Notes under the pieces: model-generated | Seen by the model: the letters and a program-made list of their open reading frames with translations, nothing else | Databases searched by the model: none | Told to the model about the DNA's origin: nothing | Shown: one piece after another, positions 44,684 to 54,167 of the stretch | How positions within the stretch are numbered: the stretch's first letter is position 1 | Layout of the letters: every line of letters starts with the position of its first letter | NCBI RefSeq assembly: GCF_000365025.1 | Contig: NZ_KB823012.1 | Span: 310,001 to 374,000 of the forward strand | Length of the DNA stretch: 64,000 nt | Direction of reading: 5' to 3' | Origin: Robiginitomaculum antarcticum DSM 21748 | GTDB taxonomy: Bacteria; Pseudomonadota; Alphaproteobacteria; Caulobacterales; Maricaulaceae | Made by a program: the position numbers and the translations under genes

Positions 44684-44737
44684 GTTTCTTAGCTCTGCTG
44701 TGAGGGCTTTTGCAATACTCGGTAGTCGGCGCTTGTT

Positions 44738-45082
44738 TTATACGGACGGCAGCGCGTTATCAGACGGGAATTTGCGTGCAGGATCGGCCAGTATATCCGG
44801 CGTCAATGTATCGCTCAGATCCGCCCATTTTGGATTGAGCAGCTTGATGCGTTTAATCACCTGGGAGCGGTTCCATGTCAGCATATCGGTTTGGCGGTTA
44901 AACGCGCTGCCCAGATCGGGATGGGCTTCGAACCAGACCAGCATTTTGCACGCCATATGTTTAGGGTTGAGATCATCAACCTTGCCGGCCTTGTGCGCGG
45001 CTATAATGGCAGGCAGGTCATCGGCATGACCGAAATACAGTGTGCCCTTGGGGCGGTTGGTCAGAATATAGGTGTAAAACAT
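44738..45082 (-). CDS. Degenerate GIY-YIG domain protein
   Basis: About 114 residues beginning MFYTYILTNRPKGTLYFGHA. This is a GIY-YIG N terminus with YTYIL for GIY and YFG for YIG. The conserved Arg of the family (DLxxRxxxH) is absent (DLPAIIAAHKAG), and the conserved catalytic Glu segment (REKxLKxW in relatives) reads NRQTDMLTW, so Glu is missing. The C-terminal NPKWADLSDTL (NPxWxDL) is intact. It is therefore probably inactive as a nuclease, or has a changed activity. A longer reading (start 45133) would begin in the T-tract of the csp terminator, so the internal start is preferred. Confidence 0.7.
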   Translation of the reverse strand: MFYTYILTNRPKGTLYFGHADDLPAIIAAHKAGKVDDLNPKHMACKMLVWFEAHPDLGSAFNRQTDMLTWNRSQVIKRIKLLNPKWADLSDTLTPDILADPARKFPSDNALPSV

Positions 45083-45130
45083 AGCGGCGTGTAAATCACT
45101 TTCATCATAATAGACAGTCGGTTGTTCTAA

Positions 45131-45167
45131 CAAAAAACGCGCCGCAATCCAAAGATTGCGGCGCGTT
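45131..45167 (-). terminator. Intrinsic terminator of the cold-shock gene
   Basis: A perfect 14-bp stem AACGCGCCGCAATC / GATTGCGGCGCGTT with a CAAA loop; on the minus strand it is followed by a T-tract. It ends the cold-shock transcript 40 bp after the stop. Confidence 0.9.
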
Positions 45168-45206
45168 CATTACATAGTCCGAACTGCAAGAGTCCGGAGA
45201 AAAAGC

Positions 45207-45425
45207 TTAGTCAGCCATTTCGATGTCTTCAACGGCAGTTTTGCCGGAGCGCTCGTTAACAGCCGTGTTGAAGCGAACTTTGTCGCCTTCTTGCAGACCT
45301 TGGAGGCCGCCGCGCTGTACAGCTGAGATGTGTACAAACACGTCGTCGCCGTTTTCTGGTTGAATAAAGCCGAAGCCTTTAGTGGTGTTGAAGAACTTAA
45401 CTGTTCCTGATTTCATTTCTGACAT
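45207..45425 (-). CDS. Cold-shock protein, CspA family
   Basis: A 72-residue single cold-shock domain protein: [20 protein letters not shown] with RNP1 KGFGFIQ and RNP2 DVFVHISAV, and a final [20 protein letters not shown]. CSPs bind single-stranded nucleic acid and melt mRNA structure. The start was chosen at the ATG after GAAAGGAATACAC; the open frame continues upstream but without family similarity. The ~170-nt unstructured-looking stretch upstream (45426-45593) would suit the long 5' leader known for csp mRNAs, although no cold-shock box is recognised. Confidence 0.94.
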   Translation of the reverse strand: MSEMKSGTVKFFNTTKGFGFIQPENGDDVFVHISAVQRGGLQGLQEGDKVRFNTAVNERSGKTAVEDIEMAD

Positions 45426-45593
45426 GTGTATTCCTTTCACGTCATGGTTTTGCGCCGCCTCATTGTGAGACAAAATACGCGTTAGTCGATGTCGGGAGAG
45501 GTAATAACATAGTCCCCGAAACAGAATCTCCTTTGGACGGAGGCTGTCGCGGTTAGTAAGCCGATTGTCTGGCCGTAATATCGATAAACCCAA

Positions 45594-46169
45594 TATGGGC
45601 GAAAAGGGCTGTGATTACAAGGTCTGTAAACAGGAAAGCTGCATATGCTTACCATCGGGTTGATAACGGCTAATCCAGCGTCCTCTCATTTGCCCATGCG
45701 CCATTCTGCGATGGCCCATCGGGTGACCACATGCGCGCCGGGTTGGTCGGCGGCGGCGCGCCGCAAAGTAAGCAGGAAGCCTGCGGGGCGGCAGCTCCGA
45801 AGGCTGCCAAAGAGTTTTCTAGTGTTTACGAAGATGCCATCCCCGCAGCGATATCTCACGGCCGATACGCGGCTCTCGCTAAGGTCACAGTCCACAGCGC
45901 AGTCTGCTCCCAAACCCGTTTGATGTGAGCCGTAACCTCACCTCGCCCAGATCCAATACCGTCTTCTGGCGGGCAAGAGACGTCTTACCTGTCCGGTCCA
46001 AAAGAACAGTTTAAACATAGGGCAAATAGAAGAGGCGGGGATTGTTCTTTTGAAAAGTGCGGTTTTAGCGGGATAAAGGGAGATCGCCGCAGGGATAGAA
46101 GTTAACGCGCGCGGCCACGCGATACATAATACGGATTGATTTTCAGCGCGCAATGGCCATTTAACCCCT
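45594..46169. other. 576-bp region without a convincing protein gene; possible structured RNA
   Basis: Several short frames are open on both strands here, but none has a good Shine-Dalgarno, signal or family motif. A nested hairpin is visible at 45781-45848: CTGCGGGG pairs perfectly with CCCCGCAG, enclosing GGCAGC-TCCGAAG-GCTGCC. This could belong to a small RNA, or to the leader of the flavin oxidoreductase gene at 46170 (321 bp away). The strand cannot be fixed. I see no match to RNase P, tmRNA or SRP RNA signatures. Confidence 0.3.
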
Positions 46170-47171
46170 ATGACTATTCCTTTTTCAATTCTCGATCTCG
46201 CCCGCGTCACTGAGGGCCACACAATTGCGCAAAGTTTCGACGATTGCGTCAGTACGGCGCAAAAGGCCGAGCAGTTGGGCTATAAACGCGTCTGGTATGC
46301 CGAGCATCATAATATGGTCAGCGTAGCCAGCTCGGCCACCTCTGTGCTCATCGCCCATATTGCGACGCAGACAAAAACCATACGCGTCGGCTCCGGCGGC
46401 GTCATGCTCCCCAATCATTCGCCGCTGACCATTGCCGAGCAATTCGGCACGCTCGCCACATTACATCCCGGGCGGATTGATCTGGGGCTGGGCCGCGCGC
46501 CGGGCGGAGACCGCAATGTCATTCGCGCCTTGCGCAAAGATGCGCAGAAGGCGGCCAATCGATTTCCGCAGGATGTCATGGAGCTTTTATCTTATCTTGA
46601 CGAGCCCGGCGGACAGCTGAATGACACAGGCGTGCGCGCCATTCCTGGCGAGGGCACGCAAGTGCCGGTCTGGATCCTCGGCTCAAGCCTGTTTGGCGCG
46701 CAGCTCGCCGCCCATTTGGGACTGCCTTACGCTTTTGCTTCGCATTTCGCGCCGCAACATGTTTTGGAGGCGGCGCAGACTTATCGCCGGGATTTCAAGC
46801 CGTCCAAATATTTGGATAAGCCCTATTTCATGATGGCGTGTAATGTCTTTGCGGCGGACACCGAAGAGGAGGCGCAGTTTCATTTCACAACATTGCTGCA
46901 GGCCTTTATCGGTATTATCACAAACCAGCGCGGCCTTATTCCTGCTCCCGTCGAGAATTTTGAGGTGCCGGCGGAGCTCGGCCCGCATCTGGAGAGCATG
47001 TTGCAATGCAGCGCGGTCGGAACGGCTGAGCAGGTCGCGGAGCAATTGTCGCAGTTTCAGCGCGAACTTTCCCCTGATGAATATATTATCTCCATGCCGT
47101 TTTACGATCAAGCCGCACGGCTAAAGTCGATGGAGCTAACCATGGGAATACGCGAAACGCTAGGGGCTTAA
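46170..47171 (+). CDS. Luciferase-like (LLM) flavin-dependent oxidoreductase
   Basis: A 333-residue bacterial luciferase-family protein (MsnO8-like group): FSILDLARVTEGHTIAQSFDD, YAEHHNMVSVASSATSVLIA, RVGSGGVMLPNHSPLTIAEQFGTLATLHPGRIDLGLGRAPG, and the middle ILGSSLFGAQLAAHLGLPYAFASHFAP. These enzymes use FMNH2 and O2 to oxidise small organic molecules or remove groups; the substrate is unknown. The stop overlaps the stop of the convergent secreted protein gene by 4 nt. No good Shine-Dalgarno is seen before the ATG. Confidence 0.9.
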   Translation: MTIPFSILDLARVTEGHTIAQSFDDCVSTAQKAEQLGYKRVWYAEHHNMVSVASSATSVLIAHIATQTKTIRVGSGGVMLPNHSPLTIAEQFGTLATLHPGRIDLGLGRAPGGDRNVIRALRKDAQKAANRFPQDVMELLSYLDEPGGQLNDTGVRAIPGEGTQVPVWILGSSLFGAQLAAHLGLPYAFASHFAPQHVLEAAQTYRRDFKPSKYLDKPYFMMACNVFAADTEEEAQFHFTTLLQAFIGIITNQRGLIPAPVENFEVPAELGPHLESMLQCSAVGTAEQVAEQLSQFQRELSPDEYIISMPFYDQAARLKSMELTMGIRETLGA

Positions 47172-47569
47172 GGGACAGTAAAGGATCCCGTCGTGGTCTG
47201 ACCTCCGCTGCCTTCGACCGTGAAGTCAGCGGTCATACCGGATGGATCGCCATGAACTGTACGCGCATAGGTCGCCTTGCCCAAATTGCCTGTCGTCATT
47301 AAGCGGGATTTCCCCCACCAGAAGCTGGCTTCGATTTGCGCGCCTTTGACGGGTTTACCTTTACAGGTCACGCTCACATCAAACCGCACATGCCATTGGT
47401 TTCCCGATTTTGCCGTGCTCTTGCCCGCCGCCGTAACGACGGTATCTTCAACGGCGCAGTTTATCGCCGTGACCTTTATTGTGCTGCTCCCATCATCACA
47501 TTTCTGTATGAGCATGGGCACCGCTATGAGTGTCAAAATCAGTGCTTTGGACGCTATGAAAACAGCCAT
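47168..47569 (-). CDS. Hypothetical exported protein
   Basis: A 133-residue protein with an N-terminal hydrophobic segment (FIASKALILTLIAVPMLI) that could be a signal peptide, followed by QKCDDGSS, and a beta-rich domain. The domain reads KVTAINCAVEDTVVTAAG, VRFDVSVTCKGKPVKGAQIEASFWWGKS and GKATYARTV..., an immunoglobulin-like pattern reminiscent of carbohydrate-binding or adhesion domains. Three cysteines are present. I do not recognise a family. The gene is convergent with the LLM oxidoreductase and the two overlap by 4 nt at their stops. Confidence 0.6.
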   Translation of the reverse strand: MAVFIASKALILTLIAVPMLIQKCDDGSSTIKVTAINCAVEDTVVTAAGKSTAKSGNQWHVRFDVSVTCKGKPVKGAQIEASFWWGKSRLMTTGNLGKATYARTVHGDPSGMTADFTVEGSGGQTTTGSFTVP

Positions 47570-47702
47570 AATTCTCTCCCCAATAATTTATAGCATAGTC
47601 GTGCTATACCACATTTTACGTAATTTGTAAATTCCGGTGCGGGGAGGGGTGCTCCGGCCGCCCGGTCGAAAGACAAGGCGACTATGAAAAAGACAGAAGA
47701 GA

Positions 47703-47747
47703 CCTCATCCTGAGGCGACCCGCAGGGTCGGGACTCGAAGGGCGAGG
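47703..47747 (+). repeat. 45-bp palindromic element, copy 1
   Basis: CCTCATCCTGAGG, then a central hairpin CGACCC-GCA-GGGTCG, then GGACTCGAAGGGCGAGG. Ends immediately downstream of the GIY-YIG stop (23 bp gap). Orientation plus. Confidence 0.85.
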
Positions 47748-47770
47748 TTGGTCATTTTGAGAGTTGATAG

Positions 47771-48064
47771 TCAAGCCGGCCCGCGTTTTGACAGCTTTGG
47801 TAACGCCTCCCAATCTCCTCGAATTAAAGCTTCTTTCTTCTTGCGGCTCCAGCCTTTAATCTGTTGTTCAAAGGATATGGCAGGCTCTGCTTCTTCAAAA
47901 CACTCGGTCCAGACCAGTTCGACTGGTAAACGTTTGGCCGTATAGGATTTAGGATAAACCGCATTCTTATGCTCCCACAGCCGTCCGCGCATATCATCAC
48001 CGCGATGGCTGCCCGTGTAATAAGAGCCGTCAGAGCATTTCAAAATATAAACCCAGATGTTCAT
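47771..48064 (-). CDS. GIY-YIG nuclease, flanked by inverted palindromic elements
   Basis: A 97-residue single-domain GIY-YIG protein: MNIWVYILKCSDGSYYTG (GIY = VYI, YIG = YTG), the DMRGRLWEHKNA segment with the conserved Arg and His, and the SFEQQIKGWSRKKKEALI helix with the catalytic Glu. Related small proteins have been linked to DNA repair, but their role is unclear. The gene is bracketed by a 45-bp palindromic element in inverted orientation (47703-47747 and 48133-48177), suggesting the whole 475-bp unit moved together. The active-site residues appear intact, unlike the second GIY-YIG protein at 44738. Confidence 0.85.
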   Translation of the reverse strand: MNIWVYILKCSDGSYYTGSHRGDDMRGRLWEHKNAVYPKSYTAKRLPVELVWTECFEEAEPAISFEQQIKGWSRKKKEALIRGDWEALPKLSKRGPA

Positions 48065-48132
48065 GGGGTTTTATACCGCGCTGTTCGGTAGGTGACCAGA
48101 GGGTCAATAAAGTGATAAGCCAGCGCGCAACA

Positions 48133-48177
48133 CCTCGCCCTTCGAGTCCACGCGCTACGCGCGTCCTCAGGATGAGG
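48133..48177 (-). repeat. 45-bp palindromic element, copy 2 (inverted)
   Basis: Read on the minus strand: CCTCATCCTGAGG, central hairpin ACGCGC-GTA-GCGCGT, then GGACTCGAAGGGCGAGG. The outer 13 and 17 bp are identical to copy 1, while the centre differs but keeps a 6-bp stem and 3-nt loop. Lies 68 bp upstream of the GIY-YIG start. Confidence 0.85.
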
Positions 48178-48274
48178 TGTTGGGTGAGATTGGGGTGTTG
48201 GGGAGAGTTTAAGGTACCTTTGGACAGACTAAACCACCCTAACACTACCCCTATCATCTAAAATCAAAAGCAAG

Positions 48275-48321
48275 CCTCATCCTGAGGGCGCGCCTAAGGC
48301 GCGGGGACTCGAAGGACGAGG
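48275..48321 (+). repeat. 47-bp palindromic element, copy 3
   Basis: CCTCATCCTGAGG, centre containing CGCGCC-TAA-GGCGCG, then GGACTCGAAGGACGAGG (one change in the right end). Same orientation as copy 1. It sits between the GIY-YIG unit and the AT-rich hypothetical gene. Confidence 0.8.
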
Positions 48322-48339
48322 CGGTGGCTTTAGTCAAAC

Positions 48340-48798
48340 TTAATTCTCATCCAGCAAAGTGAAGCTGCACCCTATGCTTGGATATTCTAAATTATTGGAA
48401 ATTTTCATGCAGGCTTGAACGAACTCTTCTCCGACTACATCATTTTTCACATTGCTTTCTTTGTATTCTTTACGCCAAGTGTAATTTTTTGATAGATCAG
48501 ATTGCGCTTTTACACGTAATCCGAACTGGAAAATGACGCCAACATGATTGTAATATTGACAAATAGCGACGCCATACTCTTCGCTATATGGAAAATATTT
48601 TGAATGCGCTGTAACGGCTGTTATCGGAAATTGCCTTTGCACACGAGCTGCAGCGCCCTCTTGGTAAATTGGCCACTCTTGTGCAGCGCCGCTTTCAAAA
48701 TCAGTGCGGGCCAGATCACCATCCGGGCAATTGTAAGTCTCTGCGCTAGCGGCATGTGTAAGGACAAATAATGTTATTAAAATTACAACTATGCGCAT
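48340..48798 (-). CDS. Hypothetical secreted protein, AT-rich
   Basis: A 152-residue protein with signal peptide (MRIVVILITLFVLTHAASA, cleavage before ETYN). The mature protein has four cysteines (YNCPDG, VAICQYYN, QACMK, IGCSF) and many aromatic residues, suggesting a small disulphide-stabilised domain. I do not recognise a family. The codons are more AT-rich than those of the neighbouring genes, and the gene lies 18 bp from palindromic element copy 3, so recent acquisition is possible. It ends a minus-strand series with thiC upstream, 4 nt away from the thiC stop. Confidence 0.55.
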   Translation of the reverse strand: MRIVVILITLFVLTHAASAETYNCPDGDLARTDFESGAAQEWPIYQEGAAARVQRQFPITAVTAHSKYFPYSEEYGVAICQYYNHVGVIFQFGLRVKAQSDLSKNYTWRKEYKESNVKNDVVGEEFVQACMKISNNLEYPSIGCSFTLLDEN

Positions 48799-48801
48799 TT
48801 C

Positions 48802-50900
<2,099 letters not shown>

Positions 50901-51065
50901 TTATGCGGTTAATTTACCCGTAGTGCAAGGCGGGGCTGCGTCTGTGAAAAAATATCTACCGCTCCAATCCCTTCCCCGCGCTCATACGCATATAGAACAC
51001 TCTTAATTTGACTTGCGGGGACGAAGGATAGAGAGTTTTTATCCAAACGGGGAGATGACGAAAAT

Positions 51066-51482
51066 ATGGTATTTAGACTTATTTACGCCTCCAAAGCGGC
51101 CAAGGGCGTCGGAGAATCCGACTTTCGCGCCATCGCGATGTTCAGCGCGATCAGCAACCGCGCCCATGGCATAACCGGCCTGCTTTTGACTTATAATGAT
51201 GAGATCATGCAGATTTTGGAAGGTGATGAGGCGCATGTCCGCGGCTTGTATACAAATATTCAAGCCGATAGCCGTCATCACAGCGTCACTTTGGTGCGCG
51301 AGCAAAACATAAAGTCTCCGGATTTTTCCGACTGGTCCATGGGCTACCGTCCGCTTGCCGCGCCGATCGATATGGATATTTTCTTTAAACTCACGCGCGA
51401 CAGCTTGGCCAATGTTCTGGCGCTGACAGATGATCTTCAAGCGCCAACAGCAGATTTCGCCGATCGGGCCGGACTGGATTAG
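51066..51482 (+). CDS. BLUF-domain blue-light receptor protein
   Basis: A 138-residue protein made almost entirely of one BLUF domain with the known flavin-site residues: Y7 (LIYASK), N31 (ISNRAHGITGLLL), Q49 (IMQILEG), W90 and M92 (FSDWSMGYRPL). BLUF domains bind FAD and switch hydrogen bonding on blue light. There is no attached output domain, so it likely acts through a protein partner. The stop overlaps the stop of the convergent membrane protein gene by 4 nt. A GGAG site is weak (GGGGAGATGACGAAAATATG). Confidence 0.92.
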   Translation: MVFRLIYASKAAKGVGESDFRAIAMFSAISNRAHGITGLLLTYNDEIMQILEGDEAHVRGLYTNIQADSRHHSVTLVREQNIKSPDFSDWSMGYRPLAAPIDMDIFFKLTRDSLANVLALTDDLQAPTADFADRAGLD

Positions 51483-51988
51483 ACCGGCTGCAATATGGCC
51501 GCTAGATGATAGGGATCCGGAACGCGTAATTTTACCACGTCAACAGAGCTGCCGGATGTGAATTTGACGGCCACAACGCGTGCGCCATTGACATAATCCA
51601 GCTTTGCCTCGCGGATATCTTTGCGCGCAATGTCGCGAAACTCACCGCTACTCTGATTGCCAAGTTCTAAAACGTCTGCGCTAACAATGACCTCGTCATA
51701 AGCAGAGAGGTTATATATAGACGCCGCTTTGATAATTGTCGCAGATTTTCGCTTTACCGTTTTGGGGATGAGCCGCAAAAACTGACGCACTATTGCGATA
51801 ATTAATACGCCAATTGAAAGGTATAAAATCTTATCCGGTAAGGTGCCGTCTTGATAATAACTCCATCCGACGATTATGGCCCAGATGAAATACAGCCCCC
51901 AGATTGTCCTGTTGACGACCCGGGAGTCGACCCCCTGTGCGCCGGATAATTTGGCACGACATTCGTACAGCGGTGATGCGTCAGTCAT
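51479..51988 (-). CDS. Hypothetical membrane protein
   Basis: A 169-residue protein with two adjacent TM helices (NRTIWGLYFIWAIIVGWSYY and LYLSIGVLIIAIVRQFLRLI) and a C-terminal cytosolic beta-rich domain (about 90-169; SAYDEVIVSADVLELGN, RKDIREAKLDYVNGARVVAVKFTSGSSVDVV). This is a layout typical of bacterial PH-like or DUF-type membrane proteins. No family is recognised with confidence. It is convergent with the BLUF gene, overlapping by 4 nt. Confidence 0.55.
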   Translation of the reverse strand: MTDASPLYECRAKLSGAQGVDSRVVNRTIWGLYFIWAIIVGWSYYQDGTLPDKILYLSIGVLIIAIVRQFLRLIPKTVKRKSATIIKAASIYNLSAYDEVIVSADVLELGNQSSGEFRDIARKDIREAKLDYVNGARVVAVKFTSGSSVDVVKLRVPDPYHLAAILQPV

Positions 51989-52114
51989 TATACGGCTCCG
52001 TCACTGCGCGATACTGCCATAAGGCGGGTGTATCGGTAAAGAAATTTGTGTGACGTAGCCTTGCCGCCTGTCCTGTTTTGCCTAAACTGAACTCACATGA
52101 CAGGAGCCGCCTCT

Positions 52115-52624
52115 ATGTATATTCGGATTTTTGCTATTGCTCTGGCGATTGGGTTGACCGCTATACCCGTGACCAAAGTTTTAGCGTCTGATAATGACGA
52201 GCCGCGGCCTTATCACTCGACCCGGAATGCCAGCCAGGACGTCGAAGCCGCATTTGACCGCGCGGCGCTGCGCGGCACCCGCGTGCTGCTCGTTATGGGC
52301 GCCAATTGGTGCCATGACAGCCGCGGTTTGGCGGCGCGTTTGGAGCAGCCCGAATTTTCCAGCCTTATCGATCTGAATTATGAATTGGTCTATGTGGATG
52401 TCGGACAGAGAAACCGCAATATTGATATCGCCAAACGTTACGGTATTGAAAATATCGTCGGTACGCCGACGGTTCTGATCCTGACGTCTGACGGCGTATT
52501 GCTCAACCGTGATACCGCGCCGACATGGCGTGATGCGGCCAGCCGCACAGACGAAGAAACCCTGACCTATTTTACGGCATTTGCCTCCGGCGATATGATC
52601 GAAGAGCACGGCGCGCAGGAATAG
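52115..52624 (+). CDS. Thioredoxin-fold periplasmic protein
   Basis: About 169 residues with a signal peptide (MYIRIFAIALAIGLTAIPVTKVLAS) and a thioredoxin-like domain. The active site is ANWCHDSRG, a CxxS variant (WCHDS) rather than CxxC, so disulphide exchange would be altered or the protein may bind rather than oxidise; then YVDVGQRNRNIDIAKRYG and the cis-Pro context VGTPTVLIL. The start at 52115 follows AGGAG by 8 nt; the upstream ATG (52097) precedes the Shine-Dalgarno. Probably a thioredoxin-like protein of unknown partner. Confidence 0.78.
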   Translation: MYIRIFAIALAIGLTAIPVTKVLASDNDEPRPYHSTRNASQDVEAAFDRAALRGTRVLLVMGANWCHDSRGLAARLEQPEFSSLIDLNYELVYVDVGQRNRNIDIAKRYGIENIVGTPTVLILTSDGVLLNRDTAPTWRDAASRTDEETLTYFTAFASGDMIEEHGAQE

Positions 52625-52694
52625 CCTTATAGCTTACGCTGGTCTTCATCCTAAAACCGTATAGATTGATGCTCATATAGAGGAAGATATTATT

Positions 52695-53393
52695 ATGTTC
52701 ATGGGTCATTACGCACCGGCAGTCTGGGATACAAAACGCGGTCACGCGGTTCCGCTTATTCCGCTCTGGCTGGGGTTTTTAGCCGTCCAATTTATTGATA
52801 TAATCTTTGCCAGTCTCGCCATATTCGGGGTTGAGGGCGCGGGAACTATGATAGGCGGCGTGCCGATCTTTGACATTCCATACTCCCACTCTCTGCTCAG
52901 CGCGCTCATTTTATCGATCATTGGCGCCGCGATATTTATGGCCATCGTAAAGCCCAGAAGCCGCAAAGCCTTTTTCGTATTTGCCCTGCTGATCTTTTCG
53001 CATTGGATACTCGATCTGGTCGTGCACCGTCCTGATCTGCCGCTTTATCCGGGCGGGGAGTTGATGCTGGGGTTTGGGGTTTGGAATTATCCGCTGGCGG
53101 CATTTGTGCTTGAAATGGGATTATTGCTGCTCGCCTTTGTCTTCTGGATGCACGTAACTGTGCCCATATCCAGAATCTTTTCGATCGCGCCATGGATATT
53201 ATTCACCCTGATGGGCGCGCTGCAATATTTCGCTATCGTGATGCCGGGGTTGCAGGTTCAAAACGGAACATTTGATATGGCCGCCGCGCCGCAAGGGGTT
53301 TTTCTGGGGATCTCCGCACTATTGGTCTTTGCCTTTATTGCTGGCGCTGTGGCCGCGATCGAGCGCGGCCGGCCCAGCAAATTTAAACGCTAA
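52695..53393 (+). CDS. YdjM-like membrane protein with His motifs
   Basis: A 232-residue polytopic membrane protein (about five or six hydrophobic helices). The first residues MGHYAPA and the later YSHSLLSAL, SHWILDLVVHRPDLPLYPGG segments place His, Asp and Pro as in the YdjM/LexA-regulated membrane-bound metal-dependent hydrolase family. Function unknown. It overlaps the convergent phzF gene by 11 nt at the stops. Confidence 0.65.
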   Translation: MFMGHYAPAVWDTKRGHAVPLIPLWLGFLAVQFIDIIFASLAIFGVEGAGTMIGGVPIFDIPYSHSLLSALILSIIGAAIFMAIVKPRSRKAFFVFALLIFSHWILDLVVHRPDLPLYPGGELMLGFGVWNYPLAAFVLEMGLLLLAFVFWMHVTVPISRIFSIAPWILFTLMGALQYFAIVMPGLQVQNGTFDMAAAPQGVFLGISALLVFAFIAGAVAAIERGRPSKFKR

Positions 53394-54165
53394 TTTCACC
53401 GCGCAGATAGGTCACGGCTTTGCCGGTCAACAGAACCCGATCCTCACTGACCTCCAAGGTTAAATGCCCTCCGCGTTTTGAGGCTTGATGCGCAGTTAAT
53501 TCGGACTTGCCCAGACGCTGCGCCCAATAAGGCCCTAATGCGCAATGCGCGCTGCCTGTAACGGGGTCTTCGTCCAAATCAATAGCCGGAAAAAACATGC
53601 GTGACGTAAAATCATAATCTTCGTCACCGGGCGCGGTCAGGCCGACTCCGTGATCGCCCAGCGCCGCTATTGTGCGAAAATTTGGCTTAAAGTCGCGGAC
53701 AGTGTGTGCGTCCCGGGTAACAATATAGATATTATCGCGCGCCGCAAAGCCGCCCTCTATTTCAATTGGAAAAGCCGATTTGATTGCGTCGGTAATCTCA
53801 ATCTCGCGAAGCGCATAGGCCGGCGCGTCAAGGTGATAGCCTGTCTTATCATAGTTCACAGTTAGCGGCCCAATGGGGGCTTGAAGACGGAGCGGAAATT
53901 TCGCGCCCAATTCTGTACGCAGAATATGAGCTGCGGCCACAGTTGCATGGCCGCAAAACTCAATCTCGACCATTGGCGTAAACCACCGAATATACCATCC
54001 TTCGCTGCGCGGGACAACAAATGCGGTCTCGGATAAATTATTCTCCATCGCGATAGCCTGCATCATGTCAGTCATGGGGAAGGCCTCGCACGGAATGACG
54101 GCTGCGGGATTACCCTTAAAGAGGTCACTGGTGAAGGCGTCGGCTTGATATATGGGGAGTTCCAT
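53383..54165 (-). CDS. PhzF-family isomerase
   Basis: A 260-residue protein with the PhzF signature: YQADAFTSDLFKGNPAAVI, the catalytic Glu in NNLSETAFVV, VEIEFCGHATVAAAHIL, DFTSRMFFPAIDLDEDPVTGSAHCAL, and a TVNYDKTGYHLDAP beta segment. PhzF proteins isomerise dihydro-hydroxyanthranilate in phenazine producers, but most bacterial homologues have unknown substrates. It lies 2 bp downstream of dinB in the same direction, so it may be part of the dinB transcript and hence SOS-influenced, although PhzF is not an SOS function. Confidence 0.9.
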   Translation of the reverse strand: MELPIYQADAFTSDLFKGNPAAVIPCEAFPMTDMMQAIAMENNLSETAFVVPRSEGWYIRWFTPMVEIEFCGHATVAAAHILRTELGAKFPLRLQAPIGPLTVNYDKTGYHLDAPAYALREIEITDAIKSAFPIEIEGGFAARDNIYIVTRDAHTVRDFKPNFRTIAALGDHGVGLTAPGDEDYDFTSRMFFPAIDLDEDPVTGSAHCALGPYWAQRLGKSELTAHQASKRGGHLTLEVSEDRVLLTGKAVTYLRGEISV

Positions 54166-54167
54166 GG

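Noticed and set aside
45426-45593. Extended N terminus of the cold-shock protein (56 extra codons)
   Set aside because: The family begins at [12 protein letters not shown] and a good AAAGGA precedes that ATG; the upstream stretch is better read as leader.
45645-45928. Short frames (65-92 codons) in the gene-free region
   Set aside because: They overlap on both strands in different frames and show no Shine-Dalgarno, signal or domain. A folded RNA is at least as likely.
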